Notes: generated by a model not told the origin, from the letters alone. Counted from the stretch's first letter, positions 7,410 to 15,699 are shown. The stretch: 40,031 bases of DNA from Streptomyces abikoensis (GCF_014648775.1 NZ_BMRT01000018.1:1-40031), one strand, 5' to 3'. Translations and numbers: made by a program.

Positions 7410-9860
7410 ATGAGTGTTGACGGGCGGGAAGAGCCTCGCGGAAGCGACGGGGCCGGCGATCCTTCGCCGCCGCACAAGGTGCCCGGTCAGGGCGGGCCGT
7501 CCGCGGCCTCCCCCGATCCGGGCCCCGACTCCCTCTCCGGTGCCCTGGACCTGTGGTTCGGGCCCGTCGGATCGGGAGTGCCGGCGCCGAGGGACAGCGG
7601 CCGGGCGGACGCCGATCCAGGGATGCCAGACCGGGACGCTTCGGGCATTCCCGCCCATACCGATGCCGTCGGTTGTACCGGGGACGGTGCGCCGGTCGAT
7701 GATGCGGGGGTGCGGGAAGACCAGGAAGCCACGGATGTGCCACCGTCCGACCTCGAGCTGGTCGCACAGCTGCGCGGTGGGGAGGGCACCGGAGCGTACG
7801 AGGAGCTGTACCGACGCCATGCCGGCGCGGTGCGCCGGTACGCCCTCAGCTGCTGCCGTGACGACCACACCGCCGAGGACCTGACCAATGAGGTCTTCGC
7901 CGCCACGCTCCAGGCGGTACGGGGCGGCGCCGGGCCGGACACGGCGGTGCGGGCGTATCTGCTGACCACGGTGCGGCGGGTCGCGGCGGCCTGGGGACGG
8001 ACGACCAGGCGGGAGCATCTCGTCGAGGACTTCGCGGTCTTCGCGACCTCGTCGGCGGCCGCGTCGGTCGCCTCCGAGGACGACACTCTTGGGCTCGGCG
8101 CGGATGTGCGGGCCATGCAGGAGGCCGAGGAGTCCCTGGCCGTGCGGGCGTTCCGCAGCCTGCCCGAGCGGTGGCAGACGGTGCTCTGGCACACCACCGT
8201 GGAGGAGGAGTCGCCGAGCGAGGTGGCCCCGCTCCTCGGGCTGACCGCCAACGCCACGGCCGTGCTGGCGCACCGGGCACGCGAGGGTCTGCGGCAGGCG
8301 TACCTCCAGGCGCATGTGAGTACGTCGCTGACGACCGGTGGCGAATGCGCGCGCTACGCGGACCGGCTCGGCGCGTACGCGCGCGGAAGTCTGCGGGCCC
8401 GGGCCGAGCGGGGGATGCGAAGGCATCTGGACGGGTGTGCGCGCTGTCGTATGGCGGCGCGGGAGGTCGCGGACGTCAACTCGCGGCTGCGCGGGCTGCT
8501 GCCGGTCGCGGTCATCGGTTGGTTCGCCGCCGACTGGTCGCTCAAGGCGGCGTCCGGCCTCGCCGCGGGAGCGGCGGGCGCGGCGGGAGCCGCGGCCGTG
8601 AGCGCGGGTGCGGGTGCCGGCGCGGGTGTGGGCGCGGGGACGGGCGCCGGTGCGGGTGCTGGTGCGGGTGCTGGTTCCGGCGCCGGGTCGGGGGGAAGCG
8701 GGGGCGGAGGCGCGGGTGCCGCGGGGAGCGGGTCCGGGTCGGGCGGGGCGGCCGGGTCCGGTACGGCGGGCTCCGGCGCGTCGGGATCGGGGACGGCCGG
8801 ATCGGGGGCCTCGGGTTCGGGGACGGCCGGGGCCGGTGCGGCGGGGTCGGGCGCGTCCGGGTCCGGGGTCGCGGCGCAGGGGCTCGGTCTGGCGGCGAAG
8901 GTCGCGCTCGTCGCGGGGACCGTGGCCACTGTCGGGGCGGTCATCGCGTACACCCTGGCGGCCGGGACGTCCGCGCCGCCGGAGAAGCCGCTGGCCAAGG
9001 ACACCGTCGCACCCGCTTTGCCGACGCCGCGTGCGCCGAAGGCCACGCCCCGGCTCACCGCCTCGGCGGGCCCGACGGCCCCGCCCGCGCTGATGGCGAA
9101 GCCAGTGGCGGGTTCTTCGAGCGCGCACGCGAGCACGGGGACGTCGGCCTGGGCCTCGCCCTCGGCGCCCGGCCCGTCGGCGTCGCGCACTCCGGTGGCC
9201 TCCCCCTCGTCGTCGGCCTCGGCCTCCGCCGTGGCCGGGTCGGGGTCCGAGTCCCGGCCCACCGCTCACGCCCCCACGCCCCACCCCTCCTCCCCCACGT
9301 CGGACACGTCGGACACGTCGAACACCTCTGACACCGCGAAACCCACGCCCAAGCCGAGGCCCACGCACAAGCCCGACCCCACGCCCGACCCCGAGCCGAA
9401 GCCCACGCACAAGCCGCGGCCCCCGGCGGTGTTCCCGCTCAACCGGCTGGAGTACAGCGGGTTCGGCGACGGTTCGCAGCCCGAGGTGCGGTTCGGCGCG
9501 AGCAGTTGGCTGTGGCAGCGGTACGGCGGCGTCCGCATCGGCGGCACGGCGTACCGCCACGGGGTGACCGTCCATGCCGCGTCGTCGGTGACGATCGACC
9601 TCAACCGGTCCTGTACGTCCTACGACGCCATGGCGGGTCTGGACGACATGTCGTTCGGCCTGGGCACGGTCGCGTTCTCCGTCTACGCGGACGGCGCCCG
9701 GCTGTGGAGTTCGGGCCCGGTGCGCGCCGGGCAGGCGGCGGTGCCGGTCCATGTGCCGCTGACGGGGCGCAAGACGCTGCGCCTGGTCGTACAGCCGGTG
9801 TCCGCGTGGGACCGGGTGGCGGTGCCGGACTGGGCGCTGGCCCGGATCAGCTGCGGCTAG
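7410..9860 (+). CDS. ECF sigma factor fused to anti-sigma zinc finger, TM and NPCBM
   Basis: This 816-residue single-chain signalling protein has these parts: an acidic N-terminal tail; ECF sigma region 2 (about 112-185, with EELYRRHAGAVRRYAL and DLTNEVFAATL); region 4 (about 245-300, with LPERWQTVLWHTTVEEESPSE); a ZAS-type zinc finger HLDGCARC (Hx3Cx2C, about 340); a Gly/Ala/Ser repeat (about 385-490); one membrane helix (about 495-518, KVALVAGTVATVGAVIAYTL); a Pro/Ser/Lys cell-wall-spanning linker; and an extracellular NPCBM carbohydrate-binding domain (about 675-816). It resembles the actinobacterial ECF53 group as I remember it. The likely role is sensing a cell-surface sugar polymer and releasing or activating the sigma part. 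ATG 7410 has GGGGAG 8 nt upstream. I recall this as the SCO4117 equivalent. Confidence 0.85.
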   Translation: MSVDGREEPRGSDGAGDPSPPHKVPGQGGPSAASPDPGPDSLSGALDLWFGPVGSGVPAPRDSGRADADPGMPDRDASGIPAHTDAVGCTGDGAPVDDAGVREDQEATDVPPSDLELVAQLRGGEGTGAYEELYRRHAGAVRRYALSCCRDDHTAEDLTNEVFAATLQAVRGGAGPDTAVRAYLLTTVRRVAAAWGRTTRREHLVEDFAVFATSSAAASVASEDDTLGLGADVRAMQEAEESLAVRAFRSLPERWQTVLWHTTVEEESPSEVAPLLGLTANATAVLAHRAREGLRQAYLQAHVSTSLTTGGECARYADRLGAYARGSLRARAERGMRRHLDGCARCRMAAREVADVNSRLRGLLPVAVIGWFAADWSLKAASGLAAGAAGAAGAAAVSAGAGAGAGVGAGTGAGAGAGAGAGSGAGSGGSGGGGAGAAGSGSGSGGAAGSGTAGSGASGSGTAGSGASGSGTAGAGAAGSGASGSGVAAQGLGLAAKVALVAGTVATVGAVIAYTLAAGTSAPPEKPLAKDTVAPALPTPRAPKATPRLTASAGPTAPPALMAKPVAGSSSAHASTGTSAWASPSAPGPSASRTPVASPSSSASASAVAGSGSESRPTAHAPTPHPSSPTSDTSDTSNTSDTAKPTPKPRPTHKPDPTPDPEPKPTHKPRPPAVFPLNRLEYSGFGDGSQPEVRFGASSWLWQRYGGVRIGGTAYRHGVTVHAASSVTIDLNRSCTSYDAMAGLDDMSFGLGTVAFSVYADGARLWSSGPVRAGQAAVPVHVPLTGRKTLRLVVQPVSAWDRVAVPDWALARISCG

Positions 9861-9876
9861 GTCGGTCAGGCCCTCC

Positions 9877-9908
9877 GGACGGGACCGGCCTCTCCGGTCG
9901 TCCCGTCC
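9877..9908. terminator. Bidirectional terminator between convergent genes
   Basis: GGACGGGA (9877-9884) pairs with TCCCGTCC (9901-9908), and an inner CCGG/CCGG helix extends the stem. It fills the 48-bp gap between the sigma factor stop and the stop of the opposing gene. Confidence 0.75.
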
Positions 9909-12164
9909 TCACAAGCTGGGCCGGGGCGGCACGCCGCCCGCCACGGCGCGGCGGCTCGGGGCCGCCGGGCCCGTCCAGCAGGTGCCGCGCCGGGCGAGGA
10001 GGCGGCGTAACCAGACCTCCGCCGAGACGAGTTCGGCGAGCCCGTCCAGGGCGAGCGGCGCGCCGTTCGCCGCCGCGTGCAGGGCGCCCCGTACGACGCC
10101 GGCGTCGACGAGGCCCGCGTCGGCGAGGAGCGGGGTGGCGAAGAGGTCCTGGAGCGGGCCCAGGGAAGCCCCGATTCCGGCGCGTCCGGCCGCCGCGTGC
10201 GCGGCGTGGGAGGGGGCGCCCCAGCCGGGCGGCAGTTCGCGGATGCCCGCGCCGGCCAGGACGGAGCGCAGCACGGAGGCGCGCGCCCCCGGCTGCACCC
10301 GGAGCGCCTCGGGGAGCGCGCGGCAGGCCCGTACGACCTGGTTGTCGAGGAAGGGGGCGTGGAGGCGCTGGCCGCGCACCTCGGCCGCCTGCTCCAGGAC
10401 GCGGTGGTCCGCGGCGTGCCGGCTGAGCGCGGCGGCGGCGCGGCGTTCGCCGGGGCGCTGCGCCAGCCCGTTGGCGCGGACCGCCGCGCTCTGGAGACGA
10501 ACCGATACTTCCGCGAGCGCCTCGCCGGTCAGCCACCGGGCGGCGGGCCCGGGCCGGCACCAGGTGAGGGCGGCCAGTGAGGCGTCCACGGGGCCGCCCG
10601 TCGCGGGGGCGCCCGGGATGGGGCCGTACGCCCCCGGGGTCAGAAACTGCGCCGCCGCTGCCTCAAGTCCCTCGCGGTAGGGCGTGCGGGCGAGCCGCCG
10701 CGCCGCCCGGTAGACGGTGAAGGGGACGAACAGCGAGTGCGCCGAGGGGCCGTCGGCGCGGGCCAGCGCCGAGACGGGCTTCAGGAGGTGGCGTCTTCTG
10801 CGGTCCATCAACAGGTCGGCCAGCCGGGCCGGGTGGGCGTCGAGGACCTGCCGGGCGCCGTGCCCGACGAGGTGGTCGGCGCCGCCCGCGGCCAGTCTCC
10901 TGCGGTGCCGGGCGGCGGAGGCGATGGCGGGGCCGGGTTCGTCGGTCAGCGGGCCGTCGTACAGCTCTGCGTACGGCAGCGCTTCCGTTCCGGCGGCGAC
11001 GATGACGTGGCGGAGCCGGGGGTTGGCGGCGATCGCGCGGGCTCGTTCGAGTTCGGATTCGCGGGTGCGGCCGCCGTCCGAGGCGAGGTCGTTGAAGGTG
11101 ACGGCGAGCAGCCGCTCGCCCGTTCCGTTGCCGAAGCCGAGGGGGGTGCCGGGCAGGCCCGGCAGCCCGGCCGCCAGCAGGGCGAGGGTGCCGGAGGCGC
11201 TGCCTCCGGAGAGGTCGGCGCCGACGCCGGGGGCCGGTCCTCGACGGTAGGCGGTGCGCCGGTGGGCGGGGCCCGCGCCGGGCGCGGCCCCCATGCCGGG
11301 GGCGCGCCCGTGACCGTACGCGCCGCCGCCCGGCACATGTCCGTCGCCCGGCATGTGTGAGCCGTCCGGCAGGTGCCCGTCACCCGGCACGTGTGCGCCG
11401 CCGCCCGGTACGTGCCCGTCGCCGTACTCCACGGCGTGGCGCGGGGCGGCGAGCCGGGTCCGTACCGCTTCGACGATCGCCTCGCGGACGCCCTCGACGG
11501 CCTGGCGGGCGTCGAGTTGGGGCGCGGCGACGGCGAGTGAGGAGGTGGGTTCGTACCCGGTGACGTCCCGCGCGCCGTCGCGCAGCACCAGCGCGTGGCC
11601 GGGCGGGACGCGCCGGACGCCGGTGTAGGGCGTGCCGTCGGCGAGGGCTTCCGGGGAGTCGGGGCAGGCGAGGAGCGCGGCGAGGTAGCCGATGTCGAGT
11701 TCGGCCTCGACGAGGTCGGCGAGCGGGAGGGCCGCGGTGGCGTAGGCGGTGCCGCCGGACCAGGCGGCGTGGAAGACGGGCCGGGCGCCGGCGAGGTCCC
11801 CGGCGACGGTGAGGCGGCGGCCGACGCGGGCGACGGCGGTGTAGCTGCCCGGCCAGGCGGTCAGGTGGCGGAGCGCGCCGCCGCGCGCGGCGAGGAGGCC
11901 GGAGCGCAGGGCGTCGTCGCTCGCGCCGCAGCGGCCGAGGACGGCGAGCCGGGTGTCGGCGTCGGCGTGGACGACGCGGACCTCGTCGGGTCGCCAGTCG
12001 CCGACGGCCCACAGGGGGGCCGGTTCGCCCCACAGGAGGCGGGCGCCCACGGGCTCGACCGGGGGGCCGGGCGACTCGGGCCGGTCGGACCGGTCGGGTG
12101 CGTCGGGCCGGGCGTCCGTGCCGCTTCCGGCGGCGCCGCGGCTCCACCCCACCAACCAGCGCAT
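9909..12164 (-). CDS. Asparagine-synthetase-like protein, probably altered catalysis
   Basis: This 751-residue protein has the two-part layout of class B asparagine synthetases and lasso-peptide cyclases. An N-terminal Ntn-like domain includes HLTAWPGSYTAVARVGRRLTVAGD, and a C-terminal ATP-pyrophosphatase domain ends with RLHAPFLDNQVVRACRALPE. It starts MRWLVGW, so the glutaminase nucleophile Cys2 is absent. The ATP loop reads SGGSASGT (about residue 317) instead of SGGxDS, so the conserved Asp is lost. A run of PGDGHV-type 18-bp repeats (11319-11429) is inserted ahead of that loop. Codon 719 is TTA (10008-10010 on the complement), so translation may need bldA tRNA. ATG 12164 has GGAGG (12170-12174) upstream. 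A perfect DnaA box and a 14-bp tandem repeat lie in the leader. The substrate is unknown. Confidence 0.8.
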   Translation of the reverse strand: MRWLVGWSRGAAGSGTDARPDAPDRSDRPESPGPPVEPVGARLLWGEPAPLWAVGDWRPDEVRVVHADADTRLAVLGRCGASDDALRSGLLAARGGALRHLTAWPGSYTAVARVGRRLTVAGDLAGARPVFHAAWSGGTAYATAALPLADLVEAELDIGYLAALLACPDSPEALADGTPYTGVRRVPPGHALVLRDGARDVTGYEPTSSLAVAAPQLDARQAVEGVREAIVEAVRTRLAAPRHAVEYGDGHVPGGGAHVPGDGHLPDGSHMPGDGHVPGGGAYGHGRAPGMGAAPGAGPAHRRTAYRRGPAPGVGADLSGGSASGTLALLAAGLPGLPGTPLGFGNGTGERLLAVTFNDLASDGGRTRESELERARAIAANPRLRHVIVAAGTEALPYAELYDGPLTDEPGPAIASAARHRRRLAAGGADHLVGHGARQVLDAHPARLADLLMDRRRRHLLKPVSALARADGPSAHSLFVPFTVYRAARRLARTPYREGLEAAAAQFLTPGAYGPIPGAPATGGPVDASLAALTWCRPGPAARWLTGEALAEVSVRLQSAAVRANGLAQRPGERRAAAALSRHAADHRVLEQAAEVRGQRLHAPFLDNQVVRACRALPEALRVQPGARASVLRSVLAGAGIRELPPGWGAPSHAAHAAAGRAGIGASLGPLQDLFATPLLADAGLVDAGVVRGALHAAANGAPLALDGLAELVSAEVWLRRLLARRGTCWTGPAAPSRRAVAGGVPPRPSL
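11319..11429. repeat. In-frame 18-bp-type repeats inside the Asn-synthetase-like gene
   Basis: Degenerate units built on CCCGGCACGTG and CCGTCGCC recur about six times and encode GDGHVPG, GGAHVPG, DGHLPD, GSHMPG, DGHVPG and GGAYG. They form a flexible Gly/His/Pro linker between the two domains. Copy number probably varies between strains. Confidence 0.8.
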
Positions 12165-12180
12165 CGCCGCCTCCACAGGC

Positions 12181-12189
12181 TGTGGACAA
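12181..12189 (-). promoter_or_regulatory. Perfect DnaA box in gene leader
   Basis: The complement reads TTGTCCACA, a perfect DnaA box. It lies 7 nt upstream of the GGAGG ribosome binding site of the Asn-synthetase-like gene, within a wider palindrome TCCACAG/CTGTGGA (12172-12186). Bound DnaA here could block initiation of that gene. Confidence 0.5.
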
Positions 12190-12206
12190 CCAACAGGTCG
12201 CACACC

Positions 12207-12234
12207 GAGTAGCAGTCATCGAGTAGCAGTCATC
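12207..12234. repeat. Perfect 14-bp tandem repeat in leader region
   Basis: GAGTAGCAGTCATC occurs twice head-to-tail (12207-12220, 12221-12234), about 45-70 nt upstream of the Asn-synthetase-like start. On the complement it contains a short start-stop frame (ATGACTGCTACTCGATGA). It could be an operator pair or a tiny leader frame. Confidence 0.7.
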
Positions 12235-12865
12235 ATGCACAGCGGGCGACGGTTGCGACATCCGTGGGGCGCCCGTTGGGCGACGCGTTCCGTGCGACGC
12301 CGGCTGCCAACTCACCTGACAACGGACGGAAATGGCGTTTCGTCACGGTTCGCCCGGCGGCCCGGCCAACGGTTTCACCGGGGCCCCGGCGGCGAACCCT
12401 CTGTCTTCGGCCGCGTGGCGCACCCGGATCCGGCCAAATTCGGGGCGCGCCGGTTCGCGGTCCGCTCAGTGGGGACCGGAAAGGGGACGGACACGGCGCG
12501 AACGCGACGGGAAAGGGACCGGCCGCGTGCGCGCGTACGGTCCGGGAGGCGCGAGCCACCTCCCGGACCGTGCCGCCGCCCGCGGGGAATGAGGCGACGG
12601 CCTCCCCCAGCCCACTGGTTCCAGCGCAGCGGGCCAACCCACGCCCCTCCATGGAACCGCCACCCCCGTGGGCGCGGACAGAGCGCACGGCGGGCGCACG
12701 GCCACACACAACCGGAGCACGTGCCCCTCGATGCACGCACATACGGGCCAGAATCTCGCCATCCGGGACATCACCTCTTAACGGTCGGGATGCGGCGAAC
12801 TACGCTGGGTTTACGAATGCCCCGAGCCTATGCCGGGGCGGGCGCCGTTCGTCGAGGGGTGCGCA
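12235..12865. other. Long intergenic region with developmental promoter(s)
   Basis: About 630 bp separate the divergent Asn-synthetase-like and ORF1590-like genes. The open frames here lack ribosome binding sites and recognisable content, so I take it as non-coding. A TACGCT -10 candidate (12801-12806) precedes the ORF1590-like gene. A region this long upstream of a developmental regulator usually holds several promoters, but no others can be assigned by eye. Confidence 0.5.
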
Positions 12866-14326
12866 ATGTCCAGGGAGCCACGCGGGCCGAATGAGAAGCT
12901 GGGCACTGTCCTCGCCCTCGCCGGCATCAGCAACGCCGGTCTCGCGCGCAGGGTCAACGACCTCGGCGCGCAACGGGGTTTGACACTTCGCTACGACAAG
13001 ACGTCCGTCGCCCGGTGGGTCTCCAAGGGCATGGTCCCGCAGGGCGCGGCGCCGCATCTGATCGCGGCCGCCATAGCGGCCAAGCTCGGCCGGCCGGTGC
13101 CGCTGCACGAGATCGGGCTCGCGGACGCCGATCCGGCGCCGGAGGTGGGGCTCTCCTTTCCGCGCGATGTCGGCCAGGCGGTGCGGTCGGCGACGGAGCT
13201 CTACCGGCTGGATGTCGCCGGTCGGCGCGGGGGCGGGGGGATATGGCAGAGCCTGGCCGGATCCTTCTCCGTCAGCGCGTATTCGACGCCGGCCTCGCGC
13301 TGGCTCATAACTCCCGCCGACAGTTCGGTGGCGCGCGAGCCGCAGCAGGCGGCCCGGGAGGCGGCCACGGCGGCGGCCTCGGGAGGCGGCGCGGACTGCG
13401 GTTTACCGCAGCGTGTCGGCCACAGCGATGTGACGAAGCTGCGGGAGGCCGCCGACGACGCCCGCCGCTGGGACTCCAAGTACGGTGGCGGCGACTGGCG
13501 TTCGTCGATGGTCCCCGAGTGCCTGCGCGTCGACGCGGCACCGCTGCTGCTGGGTTCGTACAGCGACGAGGTGGGGCGCGCGCTCTTCGGCGCGACGGCC
13601 GAACTGACCAGGCTGGCGGGCTGGATGGCCTTCGACACGGGCCAGCAGGAGGCCGCCCAGCGCTACTACATCCAGGCGCTGCGGCTGGCCCGGGCGGCGG
13701 CGGACGTCCCGCTCGGCGGGTACGTCCTGGCGTCGATGAGCCTCCAGGCCACGTACCGGGGCTTCGCGGACGAGGGCGTGGACCTCGCCCAGGCCGCCCT
13801 GGAGCGCAACCGCGGCCTGGCCACCGCCCGCGCGATGAGCTTCTTCCGTCTCGTCGAGGCGCGCGCGCAGGCGAAGGCGGGGGACGGTCCCGCGTGCGGT
13901 ACGGCGCTGAAGGCCGCCGAAGGCTGGCTGGAGCGGGCGCGTCCGGGCGACCCGGACCCCTCCTGGCTGGACTTCTACACCCAGGAGCGGTTCGCCGCCG
14001 ACGCCGCCGAGTGCTACCGCGACCTGCGGGTGCCACGGCAGGTACAGCGCTTCACGGAGCAGGCGCTGGCCCGGCCGACGGAGGAGTTCGTACGCTCGCA
14101 CGGCCTGCGCCTGGTGGTCTCGGCGGTCGCCGAGCTGGAGTCGGGCAATCTGGACGCGGCGTGCGCGGCGGGTGCGCGGGCGCTGGAGGTCGCGGGCCGG
14201 ATCTCCTCGGCCCGTACGACGGAGTACGTACGCGATCTGCTCCACCGCCTGGAGCCGTACGGGAACGAGCCCAGGGTGGTGGAGCTGAGGGAGCGGGCGA
14301 GGCCGTTGCTCGTGGCGCACGGGTGA
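12866..14326 (+). CDS. ORF1590/SCO4114-type sporulation regulator (HTH plus TPR-like)
   Basis: This 486-residue protein has an N-terminal helix-turn-helix (about 10-60, with NAGLARRVND and KTSVARWVSKG) and a long helical repeat region resembling TPRs (about 230-470). It matches what I remember of S. griseus ORF1590 and S. coelicolor SCO4114, needed for normal sporulation, and is a paralogue of NsdA. ATG 12866 follows GAGG. ORF1590 is reported to give two products, P56 and P49.5, from nested starts. An ATG at 13031 (codon 56), preceded by AAGG, would give a form without the HTH and of about that smaller size. Codon 180 is TTA (13403-13405), in a species-variable Ala/Gly linker, which suggests bldA dependence. 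It is divergent from the Asn-synthetase-like gene. Confidence 0.85.
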   Translation: MSREPRGPNEKLGTVLALAGISNAGLARRVNDLGAQRGLTLRYDKTSVARWVSKGMVPQGAAPHLIAAAIAAKLGRPVPLHEIGLADADPAPEVGLSFPRDVGQAVRSATELYRLDVAGRRGGGGIWQSLAGSFSVSAYSTPASRWLITPADSSVAREPQQAAREAATAAASGGGADCGLPQRVGHSDVTKLREAADDARRWDSKYGGGDWRSSMVPECLRVDAAPLLLGSYSDEVGRALFGATAELTRLAGWMAFDTGQQEAAQRYYIQALRLARAAADVPLGGYVLASMSLQATYRGFADEGVDLAQAALERNRGLATARAMSFFRLVEARAQAKAGDGPACGTALKAAEGWLERARPGDPDPSWLDFYTQERFAADAAECYRDLRVPRQVQRFTEQALARPTEEFVRSHGLRLVVSAVAELESGNLDAACAAGARALEVAGRISSARTTEYVRDLLHRLEPYGNEPRVVELRERARPLLVAHG

Positions 14327-14398
14327 GGTGAGCTCCGGAGGCCGTCCCCGGCTGCCGCCGCTCGGGTGAATGCGCACGTGGGGCCATGTGGCAACCCA

Positions 14399-14421
14399 TT
14401 GTCAGTAGCACCCGTCATCAT
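14399..14421 (+). promoter_or_regulatory. TGTCA-type (PafBC-like) promoter of lhgO
   Basis: TTGTCAGTA (14399-14407), 8 nt, then CATCAT (14416-14421). This follows the RecA-NDp/PafBC pattern tTGTCRgtg-N8-TAnnnT except for C in the first -10 position. A GTG start follows 6 nt after, which suits leaderless transcription. Confidence 0.5.
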
Positions 14422-14427
14422 GGTGAC

Positions 14428-15699
14428 GTGGGTGGCGAAGCACTAAAGGTGCGCGGTGACGGCGGTTACGACAGTGACGTGCTGATCGTCGGGGGCGGGA
14501 TCGTGGGGCTCTCGACGGCGTACGCGATCACACGCGCCGCCCCCGGCACCCGCGTCGTCGTGCTGGAGAAGGAGAACGCCCCCGCCCTCCACCAGACCGG
14601 GCGGAACAGCGGTGTGATCCACAGCGGGATCTACTACCGCCCCGGTTCGTACAAGGCCCGCTTCGCCGTGCGAGGGGCGGCGGAGATGGTGCGGTTCTGC
14701 GCCGAGCAGGGCCTGCCCCACGAGGTGACGGGCAAGCTGATCGTGGCGACGGACCGCTCCGAGCTGCCCCGGCTGCACGCCCTGGTCCAGCGCGGCCGGG
14801 AGAACGGCATTCCCGTGCGCGAGCTGGGCCCCGCGCAGATAGCGGAGTACGAGCCGGCGGTGCGCGGCATCGCCGCGATCCACGTCGGCACGACCGGAGT
14901 GTGCGACTTCGGCGCGGTGGCCCGCCGCCTGGCCCGGCTCGCGGAGGAGGCCGGTGCCTCCGTGCGCTACGGGGCGGAGGTACGGGTCGTCGGGCGGCGC
15001 GGCTCGGCCGTCGCGGTGCGCACGGCGCGCGGCGAGGTGCTGCGCGCCCGGGCGCTGGTCAACTGCGCCGGGCTGTACAGCGACCGGGTGGCCCGGCTGG
15101 CGGGCGACGACCCGGGTATGCGGATCGTCCCGTTCCGGGGGGAGTACTTCGAGCTGCGCCCGGAGCGCAAGGACCTGGTGCGCGGCCTGGTCTATCCGGT
15201 CCCGGACCCGGCGTTCCCCTTCCTGGGCGTCCATCTCACCCGGGGCATCGACGGCCGGGTCCACCTGGGGCCGAACGCGGTGCCCGCGACGGCCCGCGAG
15301 GGCTACAGCCGGTGGACGGTACGACCGGGCGAGCTCGCCGGGACGGTGGGCTACCCGGGCACCTGGCGGATAGCCCGGCGCCACTGGCGGTACGGCGCGG
15401 GCGAGATACGGCGCTCCCTGTCCCGGCACGCCTTCGCGGAGGCGGTACGGCGACTGCTGCCGGGCATCACCGTCGAGGACCTCATACCGGCGGCCCCCGG
15501 CGTACGGGCGCAGGCGGTGCTGCGGGACGGGACGCTCGTGGACGACTTCCTCTTCGCGGAGTCGCCCCGCATGGTGCACGTCCTGAACGCGCCCTCCCCG
15601 GCGGCGACGGCATCCCTGCCGATCGGCCGGGAGGTGGCGCGACGGGTGCTGGCACATCTGGGCGGGGCGGCGACTGAATCCAGCCTGTCCGGCGCCTGA
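14428..15699 (+). CDS. lhgO: L-2-hydroxyglutarate oxidase
   Basis: This FAD enzyme oxidises L-2-hydroxyglutarate to 2-oxoglutarate and passes the electrons to the quinone pool. The N-terminal FAD fold reads DVLIVGGGIVGLSTAYAI. The family signature HQTGRNSGVIHSGIYYRPGS follows, and the substrate-side GLYSDRVARLAGDDPGMRIVPFRGEYFEL is typical. I choose GTG 14428 (423 residues), because a TTGTCA promoter with its -10 ends 6 nt before it. ATG 14386 in the same frame is the alternative and would lie upstream of that promoter. The last residues ESSLSGA and the stop codon are supplied by the first copy of a dispersed repeat (15676-15703). No operon partner is seen. Confidence 0.9.
   Translation: MGGEALKVRGDGGYDSDVLIVGGGIVGLSTAYAITRAAPGTRVVVLEKENAPALHQTGRNSGVIHSGIYYRPGSYKARFAVRGAAEMVRFCAEQGLPHEVTGKLIVATDRSELPRLHALVQRGRENGIPVRELGPAQIAEYEPAVRGIAAIHVGTTGVCDFGAVARRLARLAEEAGASVRYGAEVRVVGRRGSAVAVRTARGEVLRARALVNCAGLYSDRVARLAGDDPGMRIVPFRGEYFELRPERKDLVRGLVYPVPDPAFPFLGVHLTRGIDGRVHLGPNAVPATAREGYSRWTVRPGELAGTVGYPGTWRIARRHWRYGAGEIRRSLSRHAFAEAVRRLLPGITVEDLIPAAPGVRAQAVLRDGTLVDDFLFAESPRMVHVLNAPSPAATASLPIGREVARRVLAHLGGAATESSLSGA

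Noticed and set aside
12264..12983. Open frames in the 12.2-12.9 kb intergenic region (for example 12264-12983 and 12233-12742)
   Set aside because: They are Arg/Pro/Gly-rich with no recognisable motif or ribosome binding site, and several overlap one another. They are better explained as non-coding regulatory DNA.
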